From: Syngnathus acus
Lineage: Eukaryota; Chordata; Actinopteri; Syngnathiformes; Syngnathidae
Length of the DNA stretch: 64,000 nucleotides
Assembly (NCBI RefSeq): GCF_901709675.1
Contig: NC_051095.1
Coordinates: 6,013,956 to 6,077,955, forward strand
Reading direction: 5' to 3'
Below are positions 1 through 14,708 of the stretch, piece by piece. Both the position numbers and the translations under genes were made by a program. The notes below the pieces were generated by a model. It saw only the letters and a list, made by a program, of their open reading frames with translations, searched no databases and was not told where the DNA came from. Positions within the stretch are counted from its first letter, which is position 1. Every line of letters begins with the position of its first letter.

Positions 1-2148
<2,148 letters not shown>

Positions 2149-2686
2149 TTCAGCCTACCTTTCAAAGAACCAAAGACAAAGGTTAAAGGTTGTCCTCGAA
2201 ATGGATTTCTTTGAGCGCAGCTTTTTCCTCATTCCCCCCCCCCACTCTCTCGCCACCTCGCTTGATTGCTACCTCGGAGTCTGGTCGACGTGGCGCTTCC
2301 CACGCCCTGGCCTCGGGCCCCCGGAGTTACCTGGTGACATTCTTGCGCGTGCATTTGCGTGTGTATTGATCAGTGACAATACAAGTGGTGGAGATCAGCC
2401 CTGTCACAACAACATGGAGCTAAAAATACACTTTTGCACACACATGCGACCACAAATTGTTGAGATGCCGAGCGAGCCCCACTTTAGCCACGCACGCTAA
2501 CTTTAGCAACAACTTGAGTGTAGCGGCCACCCGGCGGGATGAATCCGCTTTGGTGTAGCGGGGAACGTATTTGCTGTGCTTTTGTCCTGTGGCGGCGTCC
2601 AGCAGTCACCATGGCAACACACCCCGAGTAAACAAGATATAGGTCAATATTGATTGACTCAGAGAACATCTCGGGTCCATCTAAAG
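2149..2686. other. Spacer upstream of the kif1c start
   Basis: No coding exon is recognisable. It probably contains kif1c intron or 5' UTR sequence. A C-run lies near 2235-2245. Confidence 0.5.
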
Positions 2687-3673
2687 CAGGGATCACCAAC
2701 GTGGTAGACCCCACATGAATAGTGTTCTAAAAATAGCACACGAGTGATGGGGCATTGTGAATTTCTAGGAATGTTTTAACAAGGACTGACTGTCATGAAC
2801 TAACTAACTTTTTAGAATTATTCCATCGAGTACGCTGGTCAACAACAAATTTTAAATCATTGGTGGCTTTAGGTGTCGCCAAACTTATTTTCAATGCTGA
2901 TTTAAAAAATGTCTTCTCTTTTTGTCACGCACATCAGATTCTGCCGATATTTTCATTTTGAAATTTGACCTATAAAAGCTTGCGCAATACCATTTTTGTA
3001 ATTTATACCTATAGTCTGATGGTTTTGAAAAAAAAAAAATCCACTTGTTGCGGACTCTTAATCCATTAATATTTTGGAATATATTACCGTGTTACCTATT
3101 TTGTTATTATTAGGGATTCTCAATACACCTCTTGTACTTTTGATATATAAAATGTGTCCTTTAACACAATGACATAAGACTGTGAACAAAAATCTTTCTG
3201 AAGCATATGATGATGAACCCATACGTCATATTGCTGCAGTGTGGTGCCAACTACCGCTGAGGAAGACTTACTCAAGGTTTTTTATTGTCTTAGGTATCGG
3301 TCTGTAGTATCGGCAGCTTCCACGAGTATGGATACCTTAGATTAGAATAAAGCTCGACACGCTACGCAGTATTGCACATCTCTCGTAGTGCTTATATTAT
3401 TTTTATTTTTATGAAAAACCTATGTGCTAGAGAAAAAAACAATGGCATATTCCGAATGAGCGCAATTTGCGTTTGCCAATTAGTTGTGGATGATTTAGCT
3501 GAGTCAACCGATTTCATCCACAGCTGTAATTATAGCAATAATAATTGTAACATATGATTAAAGTTAATTTGAGCAAATTTGTGATTTCAAAAGTGTTGAT
3601 CTAATTGATAGCAATTTGTCCTAATCAGTAGAGAAAAAGTTGCTCTCAGCTTCAAAAATGTTGGTGACCCCTG
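2687..3673. mobile_element. Non-autonomous hAT-like DNA transposon
   Basis: The left end begins CAGGGATCACCAAC. The right end ends GTTGGTGACCCCTG, its inverted complement with one mismatch. The flanking 8-mers are atctaaag (2679-2686) and atcaaaag (3674-3681), which differ at one base. An 8-bp target duplication with CAGGG ends is characteristic of the hAT superfamily. The interior is AT-rich with no transposase ORF, so it is a deletion derivative or MITE. Confidence 0.75.
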
Positions 3674-3699
3674 ATCAAAAGATCCATCGCAAGTTAGTG

Positions 3700-4130
3700 G
3701 CACTTTATAGCCAGCACATCATGTATGTCTTTGGAATGTGGGAGGAAGTAGCCACACAATATACACGCAAGCTCCACACAGGAAGGCCGAAGCCCAAATT
3801 CCAACATCCGAGCCGCCATGCTAATTGAAGCAAAACGACACGCAACGTGTTCAAATATTGAAATTAATCCAGGCTTATAGCATCGAAGTCGAACGCTCAT
3901 TGGGGTCACAGGTCAGCAGGAGATCAACCTGGCTGACTGAGGCGGACTGGTCGGTCGCAGGGTGCATGTAAACAAACAAGTGTTGACACTCGCCAATGGA
4001 TAATTTCATGACTTCAATGAATACAAATGGAAATGTAAGAGGCAATGTCACAGGGAAACTTCACACAGAAAGGTCGCAGTCGAGATTCGAATCTCAAACC
4101 TCAGAAATGCGAGGCAGACATGCAAACTAA
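3700..4130. repeat. Fragments of a dispersed teleost repeat
   Basis: 3725-3800 resembles the widespread fish repeat containing gtgggaggaa and ctccacacaggaaggcc. 4030-4120 resembles its far end (cgaatctcaaacctcagaa). The same family recurs at 25195-25445, 33045-33085 and 48112-48362. No coding content is seen. Confidence 0.55.
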
Positions 4131-4199
4131 TTTGTTAATAACACGCTTACATAACAAAGACCGTCTGTGACGTCATCCAACTCAATTCTACCTGACGGG

Positions 4200-4760
4200 T
4201 GTATGTGTGTGTGTCGTAGTGGGGGAGAAGTGTCGCGATCGCCTCACGCGACCACCATGTCCGGAAGCCACGGCGCGCTGCTTCCGCTCCCGGCCTGACG
4301 GTATCGGGACACACCGTCATTAAGTTGGCGAGGAGCGCTCACGTCACGCTCGCACACGCCGGGCAATAGAAAAAGTTTGAAGGACTTACGGCGTGACGGA
4401 GCAGACGTCACAGTGACCGCTGGAAAAGTTGCGGGCCGGTCGAGCGGAAGATTCGGAGGACTCGGCCGTATCGAGACCCGGCCGGCGGCGGCGTCTGTGG
4501 TCGCCGGCGACCTTTGGCGCTCCGCCGCTGTTCCGCGCGGTGTCGCCGCGGTAGACAGCGGCCAAGGTGGACTTTTGAGATGGGAAAATGGAGTTGGAAC
4601 AACAGGAAGGAGACGGGGGTGGGGGGGTGGGGGAGAGAGAGCCTGGCCGGTGGCGTGGCCGCGCGGCGGGTGCGTGCCTGAGCCGTGGCCTGAGCTGGCG
4701 AGCGCGTTCACGACGCAGCGCCTCGAGACCCGCGTGGGCCCGCCCAATATCCAGGAGGAG
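4200..4760. promoter_or_regulatory. CpG-rich block, possible promoter/5' UTR
   Basis: A GC- and CpG-dense stretch surrounded by AT-rich DNA, with several cggcgg and ggccgg clusters. Open frames occur on both strands, as expected from base composition, and none resembles a protein I know. The best guess is the distal promoter and untranslated first exon of kif1c, which starts coding at 2148 on the minus strand. No splice link can be proved here. Confidence 0.45.
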
Positions 4761-6325
4761 TCGAGTTACTGCCAGAACCGGAATGGCTAGCTCTTATTCT
4801 GAAAGGCTACATCACATTTGGATAGAATTGTACGGGGGTGCCATCCTGCGAGTGGCAATAATTTATGCCAACTACGCACTTTTCCTGCAAAATTGATTCA
4901 ACTTTTGAGTCTACCCCAGTAAATTCACTCCCAAACACCCTACCAAAGAGCCACTAGCAGCTTTTAACTTGTTTAATATTTGTTAAGAAACATTTGGGAA
5001 AAAAGCATTAGGTGCGTTAGTCCTTCCTCACTCATCCATCATGACCAACATTAATATACTGTAGCATAGTAGACCTAAATGTTCACCAAGAAACGAGACA
5101 GGCTTAAAAACGATTAAAGACAGAGTCATTAACACTGCTCTTAAATCTTGGAAAATCGATTTTAAAAATCTGTCTTTTTATTGTGAGCTCTTATTTTAAA
5201 ATGCTATGTCATAATTCCACTTCCTGGATCAATCCTGGCACAGCATCGCTGAATTGGTTTGAAAATTATTCACTACAAATAATGTATCTCGTTCATCTTT
5301 CCATGCGTATAGCATGGCAGAACAATTAAATGTTCTTCCACTAGATGGCAGAAGATACAATTGACCTTTGTATCCGTTCTTATTCAAACGCAAGAGACCT
5401 ACACCCAGTAAGTGCATTTGTCAGTTAATTAGGAGCGCATCATTTTTTTCCAGTGCTTTTGGTAATATTTTGCTCATGTAAAATACAGTATATGGCATGT
5501 TTTAATAAAGGTGAGGAAACATGTTACAATTGAGAGAAATAATGAACGTTCATCTTTCAAGCTTCTTGTTACACTGGTATGACATGTATAACACTTAATA
5601 GACACCGTGAGTCAAATTAATGAAGAGTTCTGACGGGGAATGTTTCATTTTTAAAAGGACCGTTTTTATGCTCAATAAGGACAAAAACTATCAGTACTTC
5701 CAGCTGAGTGTTGTGGTTTTTTTTTTTTAATTAGTAAGACAGAGCCAATAAAGAAGCGGCTTTGGAGCCTGGAAATATTGTTCAGAAGGCATTTTGAAAG
5801 GCTCTCGGTAAAGGGAGGGTTGTCAATCAAAAACAGAATCAAGTGCAATTCCATGAGCAGAGTGAAACGTTATTTGATGATGACAGATATGGAAAAGACG
5901 GCACAGCAGTCTATAGAATGGATACAAGCCATGTTTTAATCTGAGGATTTTCAGTCCTATTTAAAAACCCACAAAACAATATCCGAGGATGAACGATGTC
6001 TTGGAAGCAAAAAAAACATTGTTTGTATCCTTTTGGGGGGAAAAAAAGGGGACCAAAAGCATATTTGATCAGTGAATCGTGAAAACGTGTCTTAGTATTG
6101 TTGAATATGCGAATCCTTTTCATTGCATCATCAGCGAGGGACAGAAAAAAAAGTTTCGAAAGTTGTCTGAGATGATCCATTTCTTTGTCAGGGCAAGGGC
6201 TCAAATATAGAACTAAAATTGCGGCGGGGCTAAAAATCTGGCACCCAAAGTGTTCATCCCAACCCTCCCCTCCGACGAGGGGGCGCCGGTGGGTCGTCTT
6301 TTGACCGAATCTCTCATTCGGCCAA
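4761..6325. other. Spacer between the CpG-rich block and ctdnep1
   Basis: No exon, RNA gene or clear transposon is recognised. The part next to 6326 must contain the ctdnep1 3' UTR (minus strand). Poly-A/T runs occur at about 5717-5730, 6008-6050 and 6425-6445. Confidence 0.5.
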
Positions 6326-8131
6326 TCACCAATGCCGATGCTGATGGAGGTTTCGACTGAGGACGGAGCGAACATCGGCGGTGAACCTAAAATAGGCACA
6401 AAACTGTTGGTAGCCCAAGAAGGCGATTTTTTTTATTTTTTTTTAAATAGCAAATGTAATCCGTTTTAAAGAACACACAAATGCTTACCTTAACGCATCC
6501 AGCATAGGCAGCAAGTTAAGAAGTGCGGTGTCACTGGGGTCACTGAACCAGGACTTGATAGGTATTGCATTATCTAGGGAGCACAGGGATTGGCTTACTT
6601 TTACGCTTACATTTGACATCGAGAGACGGCGATGTTTTCATTACCTGGATGGCTTCGATAAGCACCGGGGGAATTGTCAAGGATGACAATACTGGACAGA
6701 TCGTCGTGTACGACCGACAGATCTTTGATATAAAAACCTAAATCCAATGTACAATGCTGCCAGAAGAGACACAAACAAAAGATATTCAAATACATATCGG
6801 GACATAGCAAAACAAAACATTCAATTGATTTTTAAAATTGCATGCTCCCAGAGAAAAATGGTCATTTTTGGAGAGTACAGTCATAATATTGGGAGTAAAA
6901 CGTTGCAATCGTCAATCTTTAGAGTACTGTTATGATTTTGACAAACTGCTTTATATGCTTTTGAAGCTTTTTATGCACTACCTGTCTGTAATATCTGCGT
7001 CTGAGAATGTTCCTATTGTTGTCTAACTTGTCGGCCACTGCTGAGCCGTAGATCTCCATGCTGGCTGTGAACACCACCAGCTCGTACCACTGGCTCACCT
7101 GCGCGCACCACGTGACATGTTATAATACATCCACGGTGACGCACACGCGCACACCACGAGCGACAACACGTACCACTTCTAAAAAGAAGTCCACATGTGG
7201 CCTTTTATGTACGAAGAATCGCACCGGGTGCTTGTCAATGACGACCTGAGTGGAAAAACAAGTCAGTCAGTCAGTCAGTCACGCAGAGGCAAAAATCGTG
7301 CTGATCTCAAAACGACGTGCTTACTTTGAGGATGAAGTCAGGCGGCGTTCCTGGCCTCACCGTGGGCCTCAAGACCCCGTCGTGGTGAGAGTGGATAAGG
7401 GTCTCGTCTAGGTCCAGCACCAGAATCTTCCTCTTGACCCCATCTGGAGCCGAAGACAACGAGCGGCTCGCGTTACACTCACGCAGACGTGCTAGCCGGC
7501 TTGTTAGCCGAGCGTATACTCACTTAGTCTGTTTCGGGAGATAGGCGACAGAGGCAAAGTGTCGTATCGCACAGTCTGATACTGGATGATCTGCAAAGCG
7601 AGCACGAAATATTGAGAGACATCTGAAAAGTATGGAACTGAAGGAGTAAAGGCTTTTCTCAACATGTGAATCCACAAGTTTTAATCAACATGCATTACAT
7701 TTACATGCATTCAATTTGTGAGATGACGTCGTCATTCCGATGATACTTTTTGTGAGATTTTTGTTTGGTTGTGTGGTGCGAGATGTAAAATATGTGCCTT
7801 GGCTCAATAACTCTTGGTACACACTGGATTAACTCATAATCCGATGAGAAAGAAGTCTTTATTCACAGACTAACACTCAAGATAGCGCTGTCCTATGATA
7901 GGACAACCGACTGAGCCTGCTGATGAGGCCACTAACGTCTTGGAAAACAACACCAAGAGTCCAGTTACGCATTGACAGGCACCGTCTCTTCCGTTCAGGT
8001 GTGTCTCACGAGCGCGCACGCCTTACCGTTCGCAGGTGCTTCCTAAGGATGTACATGAAGAAGCCCCATATTCTGGACGTGACGCCGAGAAAAGTGCGGA
8101 TGCCGAGTAAACACTGGCGGGTCTTCAGCAT
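6326..8131 (-). CDS. ctdnep1: CTD nuclear envelope phosphatase 1 (Dullard)
   Basis: Serine/threonine phosphatase of the nuclear envelope/ER that dephosphorylates lipin with its partner CNEP1R1. Eight exons on the minus strand: 8027-8131, 7524-7590, 7325-7443, 7174-7245, 6982-7098, 6645-6756, 6489-6573 and 6326-6386. They give 245 residues in one frame (human protein 244). The N-terminus [10 protein letters not shown] and the hydrophobic stretch to about residue 33 match the membrane anchor. The catalytic DLDET motif of the HAD/FCP1 family is at about residues 68-72. The conserved blocks FTASMEIYG and [13 protein letters not shown] are present, and the end LHQHRHW matches the family end. One difference is LDLGFYIKD where human has LDLGSYIKD. 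It lies tail-to-head with elp5, the same neighbour as in human. Teleosts may carry two paralogs; which one this is cannot be told. Confidence 0.96.
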
Positions 8132-9516
8132 GTTGACGGGCCACGACAAGTCAGCAGTCGGCGGAAGAACTGCGGCTGACGGTCGGCATTAGCCGCCAAT
8201 CGAGCAATTTCCTGGCAGAGGCGTGAATACTTCGATTTGCACGCTTGTGGCACGATGAGCCTTAAATGGAGCCGAATGGCATAGCAGGCGAACACGATCG
8301 CACTGAGAAGGTCTGCTAATGTTTTGGACCTCGTTGAGCTAAGTGGCGTTAGCTCCTGCTAGCTCGTTCGACAGGGTGACCACCTTGAACCCGGCTCCAA
8401 AATAAGTCGATCGACCGCCGGGCGCTTTGTATTCCAACTCTAGCTCGGTTCGGCTTGGCTGTGCGCGGTGTCCGAAGTCGTTGTAAAAAAATAACTTCCA
8501 CAGAGTCCAACTTGTGGGGCTAAAATCAGTTTGTAGTCCACTGGAAATCCGGAATGAAACTGCGAGCCGCCATTGGCGACGTGACGTCACTTCCTGAAGG
8601 GAATCTCGGGGTCGCGCGCAGCACGTCCACGTGGAAGGAAAATAAACAGACGTGGACGGCGATGCGTTCACTTCATTCATTCGTTTCAGTAATTTACTAC
8701 TTAACTCTTGCGCACGTTTTACGCAGCCAGTTTATTTTACATTGGGAAAATCTCACTGCACCAAACAAATGCCACAAAAAAATATAATGTACTGAATTAA
8801 TACATCACTTGACTCACCAATTTGAAATCTGGGCCTGTTTAGTTTCCGGACTGCGGCCTTGGTGCTCCCGTGAATTTATTGAAAGGAGGACCACATTTCT
8901 CCCTGACCTCAAACCTTGTTGTAATAGAGCCGAGATCTCAATAAGTATCTCCACTAAAATATTGTCATCATTTTGCTTCAATTTGCTCACAAATTGATTG
9001 TGAGGTCTGACACAATGCACAAATGGCAACAAGTTAATTAGACATCCAATCTTCTCTGCCACTTCACTGGCATGGATGAACAAAAATGTAAAATTTGATA
9101 ATGTGTCACTGACCTACTTCATTTGTCCCCAGAGTGGGCCAAAAACTAGGTGCACACTTCATAAACCATCAGTAATTTTTAAAGATATCTTGAGTAATGA
9201 CAAATAATTTGATCTGGAAAAATAACATTACTGGAGGAAGGTTGCAAAAAAAAGCAGGTCAGAAAGAAGAAAGGAGGTCAGTGAGTAAAGGATGCGAGGA
9301 CAAAATGTACTAAAATACATTTTTATACCTACTTTTGGCCCACCATGTACATATACTAAACAGAATCTGTCCAACATCAAATTCAAGGGTAAGGAATGGT
9401 TGTAGAAAACCACAAGACAGTTTATTTTACATTTTTATTATCCCATTGTTCTATTTAATAATAAACATGTTCTTTAAAGTCATGAAAAAAAAGTCCGTGC
9501 TAATAAAACAAGACGA
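8132..9516. promoter_or_regulatory. ctdnep1 upstream region / elp5 3' flank
   Basis: 8132-8660 is GC-richer, with several tgacgtcac-like sites near 8580, consistent with the ctdnep1 promoter (minus strand). 8661-9516 is AT-rich, shows no exon or clear repeat, and should include the elp5 3' UTR. Confidence 0.4.
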
Positions 9517-11238
9517 TCACACGTCAAGATCGTCATCGGGATCCTCCTGGTCGTAGTCGTCGTTTGCGTCGGGCTCGTACACAATTCTCCCTGAACCGGT
9601 GTGGAGAAGTGCTGCTTTTCTACCAGAAAAAAACAACAGCAGAGCCGAGGTTGTGAAAAGTGTAATACGGCAAAAAAAAAAAAAAGTGTCGCTTACTTCT
9701 CTTTACTGAAGACAAAGGGCAGCGCTAGGTTCTCCTTAGCCTCTCGCTGGCTGTCGGACAAGCGTAGGTTGAAAGTCAAATTTGCTGTTGGGTCTGCCTG
9801 CAAGAACCCCAAATGGGATTTTTTATTAGTACTAATTCATTTCAAGGCATTTTCTCATGGTACACATGAGACAAATTACTCCATTAGGGAAAAAAAAAAA
9901 GTTTGATTAGAACAGTAAAATTATGTTTGAGCAATAAAACTTTATTGTTTCAGCCTTGTTTTCAAACTTGTTTCCAATTGTTTTGTTTTGTTCTGTCTAT
10001 TCTGTATTAGATGAATTACTCTAATAGTGGGGGGAAGTAGCAATACTTTTTTTTTTTTTGCATTATTGCATATTAGATATTCTTACCAGTGGGGGCTGCT
10101 GCCATGCGCCACTGGGAGCATTTTACAGAAACAAATTGGGAACATTTCAAGTGCCCAAGTGGATTTGAAAAATTTGAATAAGTTGAACAGTACCCTCTGT
10201 TCTTGTGGCTCGGCCAAACTGAATTTGCTCTGTCCAACCACCGTCAGGTCATCTTTGATGGAGAACACCTCCTCCTACGCATCAACAAATACTTCATGTT
10301 CTATTCATTTTTTTTCTTCATCTCATATTTAATACTTACATCTTGCAAAACCTTTCCTGACTTCAAGCGCTTGGTTATCTTTGCATGGTCTCCTCTCGGT
10401 CCCGTCACAACGTTGATGAGTGACGTAGCCGAGTGGCACAGGCTGCCCACCATACCTCGCGGGTGCATATCGGAATGGAGGAGACCGATGATGTTTCCCA
10501 CAGATCCACCTTATGCACAAAGGGGGCGGAGTTATTGTACGCATCTCGCAAACACAATTGTCATTAGTCATGGGGTAATAGATCACCATTGTTAAGTTGT
10601 TGCAAAGTCCTGCAGACCGCAGACGGGCTAACATGTCTCAGGATCCACGAGAGTGAGTCAATGATTAAAACTGCCGGCTTCACTTGAGAGGACTGCTCGA
10701 CGAGCTGCGTGACTCTCTCCACGCAGAACTGGTCCACCGTAAAGGCGGCGTGTCCGGTCCAGCCCAAGGGGTCGTCGTAAGCGTTGTGAAAGTGGAGCCT
10801 GAAATCACAGTTGCAAAAATCGACCTCATGCTGCTGGCTGGCAGCACTTTGCCCCTGGAAGACATGATGATTCCAACGTAACCCGGAGGGTTGTTGAAAC
10901 AAATACCTTTCAATCGGTGATCCTTTCAAGCCATTCTTCAGCTCATCCTCGCTGACTTCAAAGCTGAGGACATGGACTGCTTCCGTCCTGAAATTCACAG
11001 CATGAATTCATGTCTCAACACTTCATAAGATGCCTACAGCATCATGTTGACAACCTGTTCAATGCAGCCTTGATGATGCTCCATAGAAGTCGTCGGCCAG
11101 AAGAACAACAGGAATCTTTGATTAAGTACAGATTTTGTTAGCCTGTTTTAATGTCACTGTAAAGCGCGTTGAGTTCCAAGTACCTTGTATGATAAGAAAG
11201 CCTCCAGGGTCAATTCCTTGTAGCAAGTCGTGCAGCAT
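9517..11238 (-). CDS. elp5: Elongator complex protein 5
   Basis: Subunit of the Elp4-5-6 RecA-like ring of Elongator, which modifies wobble uridines of tRNA. Eight minus-strand exons: 11184-11238, 11055-11115, 10907-10987, 10587-10798, 10340-10509, 10194-10274, 9697-9797 and 9517-9619. They total 864 nt and 287 residues in a single frame, close to the roughly 300 of human ELP5. Recognised segments are VHVLSFEVSEDEL, AVLIIDSLSWILRH (the RecA-fold strand equivalent to human ALDSLSWLL), LTFNLRLSDSQREAKE, and the acidic tail YEPDAN..DQEDPDDDLDV, which is diagnostic of the family. The start MLHDLLQGIDPGGF follows a GC-rich leader and matches the short family N-terminus. It is arranged head-to-head with phf23, with 781 bp between start codons. 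Confidence 0.93.
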
Positions 11239-12019
11239 GGTGCTACAAATGCTAAAGATAGTTATCATACGACAGTGTTACTATTCTTGACACAAAATGA
11301 GTCAAAGTGGCAGCAACATTTAGGCAACATTTTCTATTTTAGGCCCCCGACATGTCAGCACACAAATCTTTAAACATCGCAATGTCTAGCCCAATATTTT
11401 TCATAGCGTAACCTGGCGAAATGGCATCGGTGGTGGTGGCGGTGGGGGCGGAGGGGATGTGTTCCAGTGCCCCACGGGAAACGTAGTTTACTTACGAGGA
11501 ATTCGAGGCTGTTCGTCACCCACTTAAACTTCATTACCCATCATCCTCTGGGGCGAACCATTCCGCCGATAGACTCTACGAGCTTCTGCCGCGCGTAGAC
11601 CTGTGGGGGATTCTCCCTGTCTTGTTACCCGACGACGAAAGCTAAAATATTTACACATATATTTCTACATATCGGAGGAGTTCCCGGCGCAGTTTACCTG
11701 CCACCGGCTTGAATTTAGCAATGTTTTACAGCCGAGCTGTACGTTGGCGGCACGGATTTTAAATGCAGTGGAATGGTACGAGAGACGGAAAAAGTGTTTT
11801 TTCTCGCAACTGGACGAAGCAACACACGGTGAAGAGTGTTCAACTTGTGTAGTTGTTGAAGGATCGTTTTCCTTGCCTCGGTGTTCCAGCAGTTTCCCCG
11901 ACAGTTTGGGTGCAGTCACGCCGGGAGAAGGCACAGAGCGACGGCTGCCTTGCTCCGGCTAGCGCGCCTGCTGCTGGTTCCGTTTCTCGGACCTTAAGGC
12001 CTGCTCGTCGACGGGGACA
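11239..12019. promoter_or_regulatory. Shared elp5/phf23 intergenic promoter region
   Basis: The 781-bp space between the divergent start codons of elp5 (minus) and phf23 (plus) is rich in CpG between about 11410 and 12015. It contains no exon and no clear TATA box. A head-to-head layout with a CpG-rich centre suggests a bidirectional promoter. That is inferred from arrangement and composition. Confidence 0.6.
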
Positions 12020-14708
12020 ATGCTTGACATAATGTCCGAGCACCAAGGTATGTTTTGTGACATTGATGAGGGCTTCATAAAGTAAGCCGCTTTGCTTTGC
12101 TTTGAGAGGGTTTTAGGATAGCACGTTCGTCGAGGGGAAACGGAGCGTTTGAAAGCTCAGCGGCTAACGTCCCTGTTACGTTCGCTTGCGTATGTCCAAA
12201 TTCCCAATCTTCGCGACAACTAGCGCCAAGAATGTTGATTAAAGAATGCAGTTGAATGCCCTCTTGTTTGAGATTTGTATCGTTATGGATGGTGCTGCTT
12301 GCTTTTTGTCTTAACGTGGCGGTCGGTTTGTCTTGATAACCGCGCCGAGCTAGCCTATATTGCACAACACGTATATCGGATTAAAGTTGTGCGGGTGTCC
12401 GCGGAGTTAACACTTTTCCTCCTACAAACAAATCAAATTTACGTCGATTAATGTCTCTAAAATCGAGTTCGCAAGCGAGATCGAGACCCATTCCACTTGC
12501 CATTTACGATCTCCGGCGAGATTAGCGCGTAAGCCACAAACGGCTAAAAGGCAACTTTCACATCTTTGATGTTTTACCACCGGCGGTTTTAATCGTGACA
12601 AACTCGTCGCGATCGAATAACTACGGAATCGGAACGCAATATCTGTGGCAGGGCTGTTGGCCAACGCTTAGCTCCAAGACAATTAAAACATTCTGCAAGT
12701 TACCCGGTCAACCAACCAGCGTCATTTTATGCATTAAACGCTCACTACAGGCGGTGAATTGCGGCGAAATCAACGCATACGCTCGCCGCTATCGGTTCAG
12801 GTTTATTGCTCAGCATAATGTTAACGACTCATCCGTTTTTGTGTGTTTGGGTCTTTTTACATGTATTACGAAGAATCCCCTGTTAAGCGATTGAGCCGTT
12901 TAGCGGCTAATGCTAATTTTAGTTAGCATGGCTCCCGTCCTAAACGTGAATGCATTTCGACAAATGAATGAAACTTGTGCAAATGGGCTCCAGGGTTCAT
13001 CCGTCATAATAGTAAACAGTAAAAGGATTCAATCAAAAACTTGCTGTTGCGTCTTGACAAGTGGCTGCCATCTTTGTGGAATTGTCTAAAAACATGGAGT
13101 GAGCACTTCAGAGGCCTTGAAGTCCTCAAATAGATTAATCAGCAAAAACAATTGATGACTGAACTAAAAGCCCAGCCCACTTCCCATGTTACGCTCACCA
13201 ATAATGTTCCTTTTATGTGGTTGAAGTGGTGTTTGTAGGCCAAGCCACACTGTATGGAAACCTCATGGTCATTTTAACACCGTATTGATGAATATTTTGA
13301 ACTCAAAAGGGGCGATAATTAATCAAGGTCCAGATATTCTATATGCAATATCGCACAAAAGGTTACCCAGAGACTATCATGTTGCGACATTCATTCATTC
13401 TAACTAGACTCAGCATTTTTAAAATCTTGTCATCTTACTACTTCATCTCTTTCTCTGTCTGCAGATTCGCTTTTGACGTGCAAAACTGAACCTTTGGTAA
13501 GCCCCCCCCCCCCCCCAGCGGGACTCTTGACTATTGTTGAATAAACAACTGCTTTGGACTAAGTATTTATTTTGTGTAGCCCCCAGAAAGGAAAAGAAGA
13601 ACTGTGGAGGACTTCAACAAGTTCTGCAGTTTTGTCCTGGCCTACGCTGGTTACATCCCCAGTCCCAAAGAGGTCAGCTTCAATATTCACATAAGATTCA
13701 TGCACAACAGCAGCTTAGTTCTCTGAGATGCCTTTTTAATGACAATAACAGCAGCGCGATGAAAGAGTCCAGTCCATGTGACATCACATATTTCAAATAC
13801 AGCTGCAGTTGACTTTTATTTAAAAAAAAATCAGCAACAAAAAGCATTTTTTCCTGTCTCGTAGGAAAGCTCATGGTCCCCGACGTCGTCCAGCTCCGCC
13901 CACAGTTCGTCAGCAGACGGCGGCGGCGTGAGCAGCACGTGGGCGGACGGCGGCCCGGACATCCACACCATCCACACGTTTGTCCACAAAGCTCGTGCCA
14001 ATAAGGGCAAAAGCATGCACCCCGATAGCGCTTTGCTGGACAAGATGCGTCTGAAGGACTCGCTGTACGAGAGCCAGGCGGCCAGCGCCAAGGCCGAGCG
14101 CAAAAAGGACAAAAAGCTCAAGAGGCTGTCGCTGGCGGCGGCTGATAGCGGCAGCAGCGAGGGTGAGAAGCGGGCGCGCATCAAGCGCAGCAAGAACTCC
14201 AAGCAGCCCAAAGCCAAGAAGCTCAAAAGTTCGCCGCTGCCGCCTCACAGCGACTCGGAGGAGTGGCGGCCCCTCCGCGGGGGGCCCTCGCCGCAGGCCG
14301 CCCAAGACAAAACGCCGCCCCATGAGGGCGTCGGGGACGCCGAAATGAGCTCCAGCGAGGGCGAGACCTGGATCGCCGACGAAGACATCATGGTGGAGTC
14401 AGGTGGGGCGCCATCTTGTCGGAAGCAGCCGCTCTCAGTGGGCGGGGCTTCTCTCACTTTTTACAGCCGCTTTAGCATGCATGTGCTTAATGGACACGCG
14501 TGTGTGCGTTTCAGGCGACGATTCGTGGGATCTGATCACGTGCTACTGTGGCAAGCCGTTCGCCGGGCGGCCGATGATCGAGTGCAACCAGTGCGCCATC
14601 TGGGTGCACTTGTCCTGCGTCAAGATCAAGAAGTCCAACGTCCCAGACATCTTCTACTGCCACAAGTGCATGCACTCCAGGCGCTCGGGGCACAAAAAAG
14701 ACACTTAA
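12020..14708 (+). CDS. phf23: PHD finger protein 23
   Basis: Chromatin reader whose PHD finger binds H3K4me3; the human protein also regulates autophagy through LRSAM1. Five exons: 12020-12047, 13465-13496, 13580-13672, 13865-14402 and 14515-14708. They give 294 residues in frame (human 403; the fish protein has a shorter middle). The N-terminal MLDIMSEHQ and the block [20 protein letters not shown] are family signatures. A lysine/serine-rich nuclear region follows, then SSSEGE and [15 protein letters not shown]. The C4HC3 PHD finger spans about residues 235-283, starting [15 protein letters not shown] and ending YCHKC. Intron 1 (12048-13464) is 1.4 kb and shows nothing recognisable. In human, GABARAP sits between PHF23 and CTDNEP1; it is absent from this interval. 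Confidence 0.95.

Noticed and set aside
4244-4896. Overlapping open frames in the CpG-rich block
   Set aside because: Caused by GC-rich composition on both strands; proline/arginine-rich with no similarity to a known protein.
13831-14323. Long minus-strand frames opposite phf23 exon 4
   Set aside because: Mirror of the lysine/serine-rich phf23 coding exon; no independent evidence.
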